A stretch of DNA of 15,696 bases from an uncultured Allobaculum sp. (GTDB lineage Bacteria > Bacillota_I > Bacilli_A > Erysipelotrichales > Erysipelotrichaceae), in assembly GCA_910577085.1 (NCBI GenBank), contig CAJTLE010000068.1, forward strand, positions 1-15,696, read 5' to 3'. The position numbers and the translations under genes were made by a program. Numbering within the stretch: the stretch's first letter is position 1; each line of letters begins with the position of its first letter. Of the stretch, positions 1-7,072 are shown piece after piece. Below the pieces are notes generated by a model. That model worked only from the letters and a program-made list of their open reading frames with translations. It searched no databases and was not told the origin of the DNA.

Positions 1-100
1 GACCTGACAGACCTTAATTTAAGTCGATTATTCAGCTGGTTCGAGCATTTTCTGGACCTGGCACTGGCCGTATTCAGTTTTTGTGAATCAAATCATGGTT

Positions 101-982
101 TTATCCGCTTAACCGAATGGCATTGGATAAAAGAAGGTTTTGAACTTCTGCCGTTGTCTGAATATACAGCTGCAGCTCTTCGGTTGAAAGTTCGGATTGA
201 TCGATGCTTTGCAGAGAGGCATTCATGTTCATGAGCTCCATCATCATGTCACGATAGCGGCTCATCATCTCAGGTGTCAGTTCACTGGAATTGTTGTAGG
301 CCTTCATGAAGTCTGCATATTGCCGATAGAACTCGAGATAATGGTTCATCGTTTCCTGAAACTCAGGACGGATTCCCGAAGTGCTTTCAGCCGGAGCGGG
401 TGGTGTTTTTTCGGGTGCCGGTGTGTTTTCCTCTGGAGCCGACGTGGATGGATGTCTTTCTTCATATCTTTGTCTGAGCTTTGTTTTCAGGCTCTCCAGA
501 TCACTCTCCGTTACATCGCAGGCCATCTGCGGATTTTTGGTGGTGACCACTAAAGCTGCCGCTTTGACAAAGGTATCCGGGTCTTGGGTTTCTTTCAGAT
601 CGGCATAACCGGCATCGTAGGCTCTGACGATCGCAACGAAATCCGGATCACTGTGATCGATCTCTACGACATCCGGATAGGCACTGCGGATGGCGCTGTC
701 GGTCAGTTCTGGATAGCTGGCAGGGTAGATCTGGGTTAAGTAGGACGCCTCTTTTCCGTTCTCGATCTTACAGGTCAGAAAATTGATCCATTCGTAAGTA
801 TCATCTTCAAATACGCCGGCACAGGAAAGACTGGCAGTTTTAGAAGCCGTTTCATAAGACGCCTTTTGGGAAGTGCTGCTTGCTGTTTGGGAGTAAGCTG
901 ATGAGCTCTGGGTGCTGGAAGAAGCGCATCCAGTCATGAGAAGGGCACTGGTCAGAATGCCGTAAGCAACAAATTTGTTCAT
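101..982 (-). CDS. Putative lipoprotein with C-terminal helical domain (DUF6591-like)
   Basis: This 293-residue protein is probably lipid-anchored and exposed outside the membrane; its function is not known. The N-terminus is a lipoprotein signal peptide: a lysine, a hydrophobic stretch, and the lipobox LMTGC with the modified cysteine at C19. A Ser/Thr-rich spacer follows (about 20-52), then a globular part with cysteines at 54, 71 and 155, a Pro/Glu-rich linker (about 179-202), and a helical, Met/Tyr/Glu-rich C-terminal part (207-293). The last part resembles the DUF6591 region of Firmicute lipoproteins; that match is from memory and unconfirmed. The ATG is preceded by AAGGAG about 8 bases upstream, which supports this start. 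It is monocistronic, with no clear terminator in the 100 bases beyond its stop. Confident as a lipoprotein gene, weak on family. Confidence 0.9.
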   Translation of the reverse strand: MNKFVAYGILTSALLMTGCASSSTQSSSAYSQTASSTSQKASYETASKTASLSCAGVFEDDTYEWINFLTCKIENGKEASYLTQIYPASYPELTDSAIRSAYPDVVEIDHSDPDFVAIVRAYDAGYADLKETQDPDTFVKAAALVVTTKNPQMACDVTESDLESLKTKLRQRYEERHPSTSAPEENTPAPEKTPPAPAESTSGIRPEFQETMNHYLEFYRQYADFMKAYNNSSELTPEMMSRYRDMMMELMNMNASLQSIDQSELSTEELQLYIQTTAEVQNLLLSNAIRLSG

Positions 983-1167
983 ACTCTGTTCTCCTTGATT
1001 GTGGGGTGAATTTTAATTTTGAAATTTGTGGACAGGACGACGGACGGGCAGCCAGAGTGACAGGAAGTTTTGTCATTTCTGGTTTATGTATTGGGCTTGT
1101 CAATCAGCCACATCTGGTGCCCGCTCTCCTGTTTCAGTCAGGTAACCATCGCTTTTCATCTCCTTTC

Positions 1168-1305
1168 TATAAGAGGGAACGAAAAAATCGCGTGCCCTGT
1201 AACAGGGGACGAAAAATCTGCGAGGCCGATGGTGGTGAGGTTTTGGCGAATTTCAAAATGGGGAAGTCTATTGAGTGGTCTATAAGAGAAGATGAAATTT
1301 CTGCG
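1168..1305 (+). repeat. Three imperfect copies of a 25-bp direct repeat
   Basis: Copies lie at 1168-1192, 1198-1222 and 1281-1305. Copies 1 and 2 are 30 bp apart start to start and agree at 19 of 25 positions by eye; copies 2 and 3 agree at 18 of 25. Shared features are a T.TAA start, an AG..GA middle block, a run of As, and a GCG end; the core of copy 2 is GACGAAAAATCTGCG. They could be operator sites or relics of a small duplication. No function is assigned. Confidence 0.5.
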
Positions 1306-1493
1306 AAAAAACGAATGGACGGGAAAGGAAAGCAGCTAAATTTCAGGAAGGATCGAAAGTGAAGGAATATTAGGCTGGGGATGTCTTTGCACCGTCCAGA
1401 CTGGAAGCCAAAGTGACTCTTATGGCAAGCCTGAAAGGGACAGGGGAATGTGATGCTACACTGAAGTTGTTAAAAGAAGTACTGCTTCAAAGT

Positions 1494-1521
1494 CAAAGAA
1501 TCTGAAACAAAGAATCTGAAA
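1494..1521 (+). repeat. Perfect 14-bp tandem duplication
   Basis: CAAAGAATCTGAAA occurs twice back to back (1494-1507 and 1508-1521), ending 19 bases before the ribosome binding site of the DUF5648-like gene. Two exact copies with no spacer suggest a recent slippage duplication in the untranslated leader or promoter region. Confidence 0.9.
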
Positions 1522-1540
1522 GGGGAAAGCTCTTTTGGTA

Positions 1541-1549
1541 TGGAAGGAG
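1541..1549 (+). promoter_or_regulatory. Ribosome binding site deciding the start at 1558
   Basis: GGAAGGAGG lies 8 bases before the ATG at 1558. An upstream in-frame ATG at 1539-1541 region overlaps this sequence and would add six residues (MEGGIL) that are simply the translated ribosome binding site, so 1558 is preferred. Confidence 0.85.
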
Positions 1550-1557
1550 GCATTTTG

Positions 1558-2127
1558 ATGAATCGTAGACAGAAAGCTTTATCCCGTTATTTTGCTCCAT
1601 GTGCGATGGCGGCCATGATGGTCGTAAGTGCCTTAAATCCTGCCTTGCCAGTTATGGCTGCGGATTTTCAGGATGTGGATACGGTCGATATTTATCGGCT
1701 TTACAACCCAAATACAGGAGAACATTTCTACACCCAGGATGTCCATGAGCGCGATGTCCTGGCCGATAATGGCTGGAAGTATGAGGGGATTGGCTGGCGT
1801 TCCTATCTGAATGGAGATCCGGTTTACAGGCTGTATAATCCCAATGCCGTTGGCGGGGATCATTACTACACCATCAGCGCACCGGAAGCTCGAAGTCTGG
1901 TTTTGCAGGGCTGGAAGCTGGATCTGGAAGGAAAGCCCGTTTTCTATTCCAAAGGGGACGTCAATCTGTATGTCCAATACAATCCAAAGGCCAAAAGCGG
2001 TGCCCATAATTACACGACCAGCCTGAAAGAATTCAATACGCTTTTGGAAAAAGGCTGGCAGTTTGGCCAGATTGCCTGGAAAGTCGCCGAGGCAGGTACG
2101 CCCCAAGATCTGGATTCGAAAAACTGA
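1558..2127 (+). CDS. Secreted protein with three DUF5648-like repeats
   Basis: This 189-residue protein has a signal peptide (RRQK, a hydrophobic core, probable cleavage after VMA at residue 34). The mature part is almost entirely three repeats of about 42 residues (46-87, 88-131, 136-176). Each carries a YRLYNPN-type block, an H-(F/Y/N)-YT block and a GW block about 17 residues later. This is the pattern of DUF5648, a repeat found in secreted and wall-associated proteins of Firmicutes, often beside enzymatic or adhesion domains. Here nothing else is attached: no LPXTG anchor, no transmembrane tail and no enzyme domain, so the product is probably released or bound non-covalently to glycan or wall. 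A carbohydrate- or wall-binding role is inference. It is a single-gene unit with its own terminator. Confidence 0.88.
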   Translation: MNRRQKALSRYFAPCAMAAMMVVSALNPALPVMAADFQDVDTVDIYRLYNPNTGEHFYTQDVHERDVLADNGWKYEGIGWRSYLNGDPVYRLYNPNAVGGDHYYTISAPEARSLVLQGWKLDLEGKPVFYSKGDVNLYVQYNPKAKSGAHNYTTSLKEFNTLLEKGWQFGQIAWKVAEAGTPQDLDSKN

Positions 2128-2211
2128 AAAAAGGCCGGTTCTGTGCTCTTTGAGTGACAAAATTTTTCTGATCGATTCACCACAAATGGAAACTGTTTTT
2201 ACTCATTATTT

Positions 2212-2245
2212 AAAAACGAAAGCTGAATCTGAGCTTTCGTTTTTT
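2212..2245 (+). terminator. Rho-independent terminator after the DUF5648-like gene
   Basis: An inverted repeat AAAAACGAAAGCT / AGCTTTCGTTTTT with a 7-base loop (GAATCTG) ends in a T-run. The matching A-run on the 5' side means it could also work in the other direction. It lies 85 bases after the stop codon. Confidence 0.9.
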
Positions 2246-2300
2246 GCGTTTTCAGGCATTTTGAGCGATAAACGACCAGGGCAGACGGGAAAGTTCCATT

Positions 2301-2328
2301 TTGTTACCGGGCAGGAATGAATTAGAAT
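2301..2328 (+). promoter_or_regulatory. Candidate sigma-70-type promoter for ftsK
   Basis: TTGTTA (2301-2306), a 16-base spacer and TAGAAT (2323-2328) place the transcription start near 2335, just upstream of the ribosome binding site at 2341-2347. Its position argues against translation from the TTG at 2301, which lies inside the -35 box. Confidence 0.5.
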
Positions 2329-2340
2329 GGAAGGACGAAA

Positions 2341-2347
2341 GAGGGGG
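2341..2347 (+). promoter_or_regulatory. Ribosome binding site deciding the ftsK start
   Basis: GAGGGGG sits 4 bases before the ATG at 2352. The longer open frame back to the TTG at 2301 has no comparable site. Confidence 0.75.
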
Positions 2348-2351
2348 ATGT

Positions 2352-4997
2352 ATGGCTTCAACCACAAAGAAGAAAACAACCCAGACTAAATCGCGCTCAT
2401 CGGGTACGAAAAAGTCTGGTTCAAAAACCAAAAATACCCGATCGACGAGTTCAAAAGGCAAAAGTACAACAAAAAGCCGGTCGAATTCACGATCGAAATC
2501 ATCGAAAAACAAGAAGCAGGGCGTGCGTCTGAGTCGGATGATGTTCGTCTGTCTGATCCTCATTTTCTGGATTTTCGCATTGATTACCATGCTTAAACTT
2601 GGCCTGGTCGGTCTGATATTCAATCAGGCTCTCCAGGTTGTCATCGGCAGCTTTTTATATATTGCGCTGCCGGTGATGATGTGGGCCGGGTTTCAATACA
2701 TTTACAGCGGCGGAAGACAGGTTTTTTCGACCAGGACTTTAGCCGGCCTGATTGTCTTTGGTGTGTGCTGGATTGTCGGGGGTGCTTTACTTTCGACCAC
2801 ACCAGAGGATCCTTATGGACCGTTAAGCGTTGTGATTCAGTCCATGGCTTTCTTTGGAACGCCAGATTTCTGGACGAATTATGGGGTGCTTGGAGCAGCA
2901 ATTTCCGGCATGCTGGTCTCTTTATTCTCCAGATTTGGCGCATGGCTGGTTGTGATCGGCTTTTTGGCGGTCAGCCTTTGCCTGATCTTCTGGGATCCGG
3001 TTTCTGAGTATCTGTTTGATGCTTCCAGAGCGGAACGAAGAGAAAAAGCCCGCCAGAAAGCAGCACAGCAGAAAGCGTCAAAACCAAAACCAAGTGCCAG
3101 ATTTCTGGACGATCTATTGTTTGATGAAGACGAAGAGCTTGATGAGCCATCGATTACCATTCACCAGCAGCCTGCCCCCGCTCCCGAGCCTGTCCGGCCG
3201 ACGATCTTTGAAAGCGGCATTTTGATGGAGGGGCTCGATGGACCACAGGTTCCCGGTGACTCCCTGGTTCAGCAGCATCTGTTTGAAGTGCCGACGGCCG
3301 ATGAAAAGCCGAAAAAAGAGCCAGCCCGCAAGGCTGCGCCGGCCAAACCAAAAGCCACAAAACAAACAGTGGATGCTTACAGTGAACAGACTTCTGCTCC
3401 AGCCTCGGGCGCAATGCAGTCGGAAACTTCTGTGCCCGATTCTGTTTCCATTCCGGATGTGATTTCCAATGCGCTCGCGGCAGATGCCAGAAACTTTGAT
3501 GAACCGCAAAAAGAGCCAGCTGAACCGGAAATTAAGCTGTATGATCCGGCGAAATACAAACTGCCGCCCATCAACCTGCTCGAAGAAAATACGGCCAAGC
3601 GAAGCAATGCGAATGTCCGCAATGCCCGCACGCAGGGGCAGCGGTTAATTGACATTCTCAAACAGTTCAATGTGGAAGCCACACTTGGGGAAGTCCATAT
3701 CGGCCCTTCCGTTACCGAATTTGAAGTGATTCCAGGCCAGGGGGTGCGCGTCAGTGCGTTTACCAACCTGCAAAATGATATCAAGATGGCGTTAGCCGCG
3801 ACAGATATCCGTGTCGAAGCCCCGATTCCCGGCAAGAGTGCCGTCGGCATTGAAGTACCCAATGCCGAAAAGACCATGGTGACGATGAAAGAGCTCATTC
3901 GCAATGTGCCGCCTAAACTGCAGGACAAGCCCTTGATGTTTACGCTGGGCAAGGACTTGATGGGCAACAACGTCTATGGCCGTCTCGATACCATGCCCCA
4001 CTTATTGATAGCCGGTGCGACTGGTTCCGGTAAATCGGTGTGCGTCAACTCGATTATCTGTTCGATTCTGCTGAGAACAAGACCCGATGAGGTCAAACTG
4101 CTGCTGGTCGATCCGAAAAAGGTTGAGTTTACGCCGTATAACGGCATTCCACACCTGCTTTCGCCGGTCATTACCGATGCAAATCTGGCCAGCGGGGCTT
4201 TAAAAGTCATTGTAGAAATGATGGACGCGCGTTATTCCTTGTTCGAAGAACTCACTGTGCGCAACATTTCTTCCTATAATGAATATGTCAAACAAAATCC
4301 TGACTGCGGCAAAGAAGTCCTGCCGCGCATTGTTGTGATCATTGACGAGCTGGCTGACCTGATGCTTGCCGCATCCAAAGATGTCGAACAAAGCATTCAG
4401 CGCATTACCCAGTTAGCCCGGGCTGCGGGTATTCATCTGATCGTAGCGACACAACGTCCATCCGTAAACGTCATTACCGGGGTCATCAAGGCCAATATCC
4501 CAAGCCGGATTGCGTTCATGGTTTCTTCACGACCTGACTCGCGCACCATTCTTGACCAGTCCGGGGCTGAAAAGCTGCTGGGCTATGGCGACATGTTGTT
4601 TCTGGACAATGGTGCTTCTTCGCCAGTGCGCCTGCAGGGTGTGTACATTCAGGACAAGGAAGTTGAAGAAATCTGCAACTGGGTCAAAAGCCAGGCCACG
4701 CCTGCCTATGAGGATGCCTTTGTCATGCTCAAAGAGATCAACAGTCAGGGTGGGGAAGTTTCGGATCTGGCAGAGGAGATGGATCCGCTGTATCCGGAAG
4801 TCAAAAACTTCGTCATCGTCAGCCGCAAAGCCAGCACCTCGCTCATTCAGCGTCGTTTCAGACTGGGGTATGGGCGGGCGGCAAGGATTCTGGATCAGCT
4901 GGAAGCGAACGGAATTGTCGGACCTTCAAATGGATCCCGGCCCCGTGAGATTCTGGTTGAGCGACCTGCAGATGAGTTTCAGGAGGAGGAATATTAA
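2352..4997 (+). CDS. ftsK: FtsK/SpoIIIE-family DNA translocase
   Basis: Septum-located, ATP-driven DNA pump that clears chromosome ends from the closing division septum. The 881-residue protein begins with an unusual Ser/Thr/Lys/Arg-rich segment (1-60), then membrane segments (about 64-92, 97-117, 129-148, 178-217), an acidic and Pro/Glu/Lys-rich linker (about 225-420), and the motor. In the motor Walker A is GATGSGKS (555-562) and Walker B is VVIIDELADL, with D665 and E666. The C-terminal winged-helix gamma domain, which reads orienting DNA sequences, follows at about 805-870 (VIVSRKASTSLIQRRFRLGY). Domain order and length fit the family. The start at 2352 is chosen for the GAGGGGG site. The next gene starts 2 bases after the stop codon, so the two are almost certainly cotranscribed. 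Whether it is a vegetative FtsK or a sporulation SpoIIIE cannot be told from sequence. Confidence 0.97.
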   Translation: MASTTKKKTTQTKSRSSGTKKSGSKTKNTRSTSSKGKSTTKSRSNSRSKSSKNKKQGVRLSRMMFVCLILIFWIFALITMLKLGLVGLIFNQALQVVIGSFLYIALPVMMWAGFQYIYSGGRQVFSTRTLAGLIVFGVCWIVGGALLSTTPEDPYGPLSVVIQSMAFFGTPDFWTNYGVLGAAISGMLVSLFSRFGAWLVVIGFLAVSLCLIFWDPVSEYLFDASRAERREKARQKAAQQKASKPKPSARFLDDLLFDEDEELDEPSITIHQQPAPAPEPVRPTIFESGILMEGLDGPQVPGDSLVQQHLFEVPTADEKPKKEPARKAAPAKPKATKQTVDAYSEQTSAPASGAMQSETSVPDSVSIPDVISNALAADARNFDEPQKEPAEPEIKLYDPAKYKLPPINLLEENTAKRSNANVRNARTQGQRLIDILKQFNVEATLGEVHIGPSVTEFEVIPGQGVRVSAFTNLQNDIKMALAATDIRVEAPIPGKSAVGIEVPNAEKTMVTMKELIRNVPPKLQDKPLMFTLGKDLMGNNVYGRLDTMPHLLIAGATGSGKSVCVNSIICSILLRTRPDEVKLLLVDPKKVEFTPYNGIPHLLSPVITDANLASGALKVIVEMMDARYSLFEELTVRNISSYNEYVKQNPDCGKEVLPRIVVIIDELADLMLAASKDVEQSIQRITQLARAAGIHLIVATQRPSVNVITGVIKANIPSRIAFMVSSRPDSRTILDQSGAEKLLGYGDMLFLDNGASSPVRLQGVYIQDKEVEEICNWVKSQATPAYEDAFVMLKEINSQGGEVSDLAEEMDPLYPEVKNFVIVSRKASTSLIQRRFRLGYGRAARILDQLEANGIVGPSNGSRPREILVERPADEFQEEEY

Positions 4998-4999
4998 GA

Positions 5000-5407
5000 A
5001 TGAACCTGTTTTTGAAAACCGGCGACCGCCTGCCGGATTATGACTGCGTGTCCAGTATGGTTCAGCTGGGTGATTTCTTCTATCTGTCCGGCCACCTGGG
5101 CAAAGGGGAAACCTTCCGCGATCAGTGCATTCATGCCTGCTATGCCATTACGGATACGTTAAGCGAATTTAACCTGCGCTTTGATCACATTTTAAAATTC
5201 ACGGTCTATCTGACCGATATCGAAATGGAAGACGAATTCCTTTCTGTATTTGAAAACTTCGTCGACCAGCCTTACCCGACCATGACCATCGTCGAAAGTC
5301 CGCATCTGCCCCATGGGGCGATGATCTGCATCGATGGATGCGGCGTCAATACGCTGCGCCACGAGCGGGCCATGAACAATGCTTATTGCGAAGACTGCGA
5401 TGAGTAA
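5000..5407 (+). CDS. RidA/YjgF/YER057c-family protein lacking the catalytic arginine
   Basis: This 135-residue protein matches the RidA fold along its length: FFYLSGHLG near residue 27, the helix QCIHACYAITDTLSEF (42-57), LRFDHILKFTVYLTDIEM (59-76), FENF, then QPYPTMTIVES.HLPHGAMICIDG (90-113). Canonical RidA enzymes deaminate reactive imines such as 2-aminoacrylate derivatives as homotrimers. The catalytic Arg in the PARS/T motif is Met95 here (PTMT), and the EIEA block reads CIDG. Classic imine deaminase activity is therefore doubtful, and a binding or other role is possible. The tail holds extra cysteines (C130, C133). Its AGGAGGAGG site lies within the last codons of ftsK, so translation is probably coupled. 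It overlaps the convergent ComK-like gene by 25 bases at the 3' ends. Confidence 0.9.
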   Translation: MNLFLKTGDRLPDYDCVSSMVQLGDFFYLSGHLGKGETFRDQCIHACYAITDTLSEFNLRFDHILKFTVYLTDIEMEDEFLSVFENFVDQPYPTMTIVESPHLPHGAMICIDGCGVNTLRHERAMNNAYCEDCDE

Positions 5408-6048
5408 AGGCGTTTAAGATACCAACGCAAACGATGATAATTCCGCACCATGCTGTTGAGGGATACGGCCGGCAAAGCCAGCCCATCCTTGAAGACAATC
5501 ATGGCGCGGTTTTTTTGTGCTTTCGACTTGAAAGAAGAATCACCTGCCGACAATTGCCGGTTTTCCTGATAGGCAGAAACAAAGCTGGAAAGGGGGATGG
5601 ATTCTGAATCGAAATGGCAGGCTGCCCTCAAAACGGACTCTTCACCAGGCGTTTCTGGTCGTGCTGGCGACGGACTCAAAGACAGTTCATTTTTCACAGA
5701 ATGGATTTGGTGGGGTATGATCGAAGCTATGCGCTCATAGTTGACGTAACAAAGGCCAGGATCGAGATGACTGGCAGTGGGCAGAAAGCAGAGCGGCAGG
5801 GATCTGGACAGGATGATGGGCAGCTGTTTTTTCTGGTGCATCATCGAACTGTAGGCTTTCTTGCGCCCGGTAATGGAACAGCCCAGAAGCAGGGCCGCCT
5901 GATCGAAAAATTCATCGAGCGAAGACGCCTGAAAGGTCAACGTTTCCTGTCTGGAGCAGAGCTGGATCTGGCAATGGGCATAGTCATAACAGATGTAGTC
6001 GGCCTGGCACAGATCGGCCAGCCGGATGGTCAGATGATCAGAGTTCAT
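5383..6048 (-). CDS. ComK-family competence transcription factor-like protein (divergent)
   Basis: ComK is the DNA-binding master activator of competence genes in Bacillus. This 221-residue protein (from the ATG at 6048) shows the family's core pattern in order: TGRKKAY (60-66), matching AGRKAGT of B. subtilis ComK; LPIILSRSLPLCFLPT (76-91), matching PPIMVDPSNQIFLFPT; a Cys at 100 near an aromatic; and VFKDGLALPAVSLNSMVRN (185-203), matching VTFSNGKTMELPISYNSFEN. Differences are a longer, Ser/Pro-rich stretch between the two halves (about 112-182) and a C-terminus ending soon after the last block. The open frame extends to a TTG at 6138 (251 residues), but that codon has no ribosome binding site and the family match begins near the ATG; the ATG also lacks a clear one. 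A terminator for the upstream gene lies at 6147-6171, so it probably has its own promoter. The match is from memory of the B. subtilis sequence. Confidence 0.72.
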   Translation of the reverse strand: MNSDHLTIRLADLCQADYICYDYAHCQIQLCSRQETLTFQASSLDEFFDQAALLLGCSITGRKKAYSSMMHQKKQLPIILSRSLPLCFLPTASHLDPGLCYVNYERIASIIPHQIHSVKNELSLSPSPARPETPGEESVLRAACHFDSESIPLSSFVSAYQENRQLSAGDSSFKSKAQKNRAMIVFKDGLALPAVSLNSMVRNYHRLRWYLKRLYSSQSSQ

Positions 6049-6146
6049 GGCGCCATTGTAGAAAAAGGTTCTGAAGAAAGAATGGGATTTCGGCAGTTCG
6101 ATCCAAAAACGCTCTTTCTGATCTGGAACGTCTGGCAAAAGAAAGC

Positions 6147-6171
6147 AAAAAACCTGCCTTTTTCAGGCAGG
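6147..6171 (-). terminator. Rho-independent terminator of the FMN reductase gene
   Basis: Read on the minus strand: CCTGCC, loop TGAAAAA, GGCAGG, then six Ts. It lies 43 bases after the stop of the reductase gene and just before the ComK-like frame, separating the two transcripts. Confidence 0.88.
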
Positions 6172-6213
6172 AATTTACAGACAGAAAAAATAGAGAACCA
6201 AAGGCAGAGAAGA

Positions 6214-6780
6214 TTATTTTTCGCTTTCTGCTTTTTGTTCTTTGATCCAGCCCAAAAAGCCTCTGGCTTCGGAATTAATGTCTTTCTGAATGGTCGCTGG
6301 GTCTTCAAAGGCATCGGATTTCATTTCCGATGGCGTCAGGCCTACGCCGACCTGCTGGCCATAGACTTTCATTTGACAGAATCCAAGCAGCTTTTCAAGC
6401 TGATCCCGTGAACCAGCAGCTCCACTGCGGCCGGCGGCACCACTGATTGCCGCATATCGGCCGGTTAGAGCACTGGTGCGGCCGTTTGCTGGATTGAGGG
6501 GACGGCTCATCCAGTCGAGCATGTTTTTTAATGGGCCTGGAATCATCTGGTTGTATTCCGGGGTAAAGAACCAGACACCATCTGCCCATAAAAATTCATC
6601 GCGGCAGTCTGCAACTTCAGAATGGGCCGGGATTTCTTCGTCCTGATTGAAGAAGGGAACCTGGCTCCAGTCGAGCACTTTGGTCTCGGCAAGGCCATCG
6701 AGAGCTTTTTGAGCCATCAGCATGAGCTGGGTGTTGAAGGAATTTTTACGCAAAGATCCACTGACAAGTAAGATTTTCAT
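6214..6780 (-). CDS. NADPH-dependent FMN reductase-family protein
   Basis: A 188-residue flavodoxin-like protein of the NADPH-dependent FMN reductase family, which includes quinone, chromate and azo reductases (ChrR, ArsH, YhdA types). The FMN phosphate-binding loop is GSLRKNSFN (8-16). The signature TPEYNQMIPGPLKNMLDW (73-90) binds the flavin and forms the dimer face, and a Gly/Ala-rich SGAAGRSGAAGS loop (113-124) corresponds to the third flavin-contact loop. Length is usual. It is expected to be a soluble cytoplasmic enzyme passing electrons from NAD(P)H to FMN and then to quinones or xenobiotics; the physiological acceptor cannot be told. AAAGGA precedes the ATG by about 9 bases. It is a single-gene unit, divergent from parE and ended by its own terminator. 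Confidence 0.93.
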   Translation of the reverse strand: MKILLVSGSLRKNSFNTQLMLMAQKALDGLAETKVLDWSQVPFFNQDEEIPAHSEVADCRDEFLWADGVWFFTPEYNQMIPGPLKNMLDWMSRPLNPANGRTSALTGRYAAISGAAGRSGAAGSRDQLEKLLGFCQMKVYGQQVGVGLTPSEMKSDAFEDPATIQKDINSEARGFLGWIKEQKAESEK

Positions 6781-7072
6781 GATATACCAATCCTTTCAAG
6801 ATAGTTATAATTCTTTCCGGAGGGGTTTATACGACTTGGAAAGGTTTTTCTGCCTTCAAACTACTCGATTCTTCAAAAAAATCGTTTGGATTTGCCCTGT
6901 TAAGATGTTCCAAATTTCGTTATGATGTCTCTCGCGGTTAGAATCAAAATTGTCCCTGGATCTAAAATCAGGGAAAAAAAGCAAAAAATCAACAGGATTC
7001 TAGCTTTGCATGCACATTACACGCAACTTTCGTTGTAGAATAGCGTCGATGTGAATTGGAAAGGATGATACG
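6781..7072. other. Divergent promoter region between FMN reductase gene and parE
   Basis: No gene is seen in these 292 bases. The segment must carry the promoter of the minus-strand reductase and that of parE. A TAGAAT (7036-7041) about 32 bases before the parE ATG is the best plus-strand -10 candidate, but its -35 is poor. A CCCTG/CAGGG hairpin (about 6954-6975) is followed by As rather than Ts on the plus strand and is not a terminator. ATTCTA and TAGAAT form an inverted pair around 6996-7041. The regulator is unknown. Confidence 0.4.

Larger units (their letters stand above)
983..1557. other. Gene-poor 575-bp intergenic region with repeats
   Basis: This stretch separates the minus-strand lipoprotein gene from the plus-strand DUF5648-like gene and should hold both promoters. 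I see no convincing gene. A 118-codon open frame at 1006-1362 starts with GTG, has no ribosome binding site and resembles no family I recognise. What can be seen is three imperfect copies of a 25-bp sequence (1168-1192, 1198-1222, 1281-1305) and a perfect 14-bp tandem duplication (1494-1521). A TTGACA on the minus strand (1098-1103) could be a -35 box for the lipoprotein gene, but no good -10 lies at the right distance. Confidence 0.6.

Noticed and set aside
1..234. Open plus-strand frame from the window edge, 77 codons to a TGA at 232-234
   Set aside because: More than half of it overlaps the lipoprotein gene on the other strand, and the translated residues match no family I know. A partial gene end cannot be excluded without the sequence to the left.
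1006..1362. 118-codon plus-strand frame in the intergenic region
   Set aside because: GTG start without a ribosome binding site, irregular composition, no recognisable motif, and it spans the 25-bp repeats.
1422..1505. 27-codon frame with fairly protein-like residues (MASLKGTGECDATLK...)
   Set aside because: No ribosome binding site before the ATG, and upstream of it the frame closes at once. It could be a remnant of a lost gene, but nothing shows this.
6954..6985. CCCTG/CAGGG hairpin upstream of parE
   Set aside because: Followed by As on the plus strand; on the minus strand the T-run precedes the hairpin, so it is not a terminator. The stem is too short to mean much.
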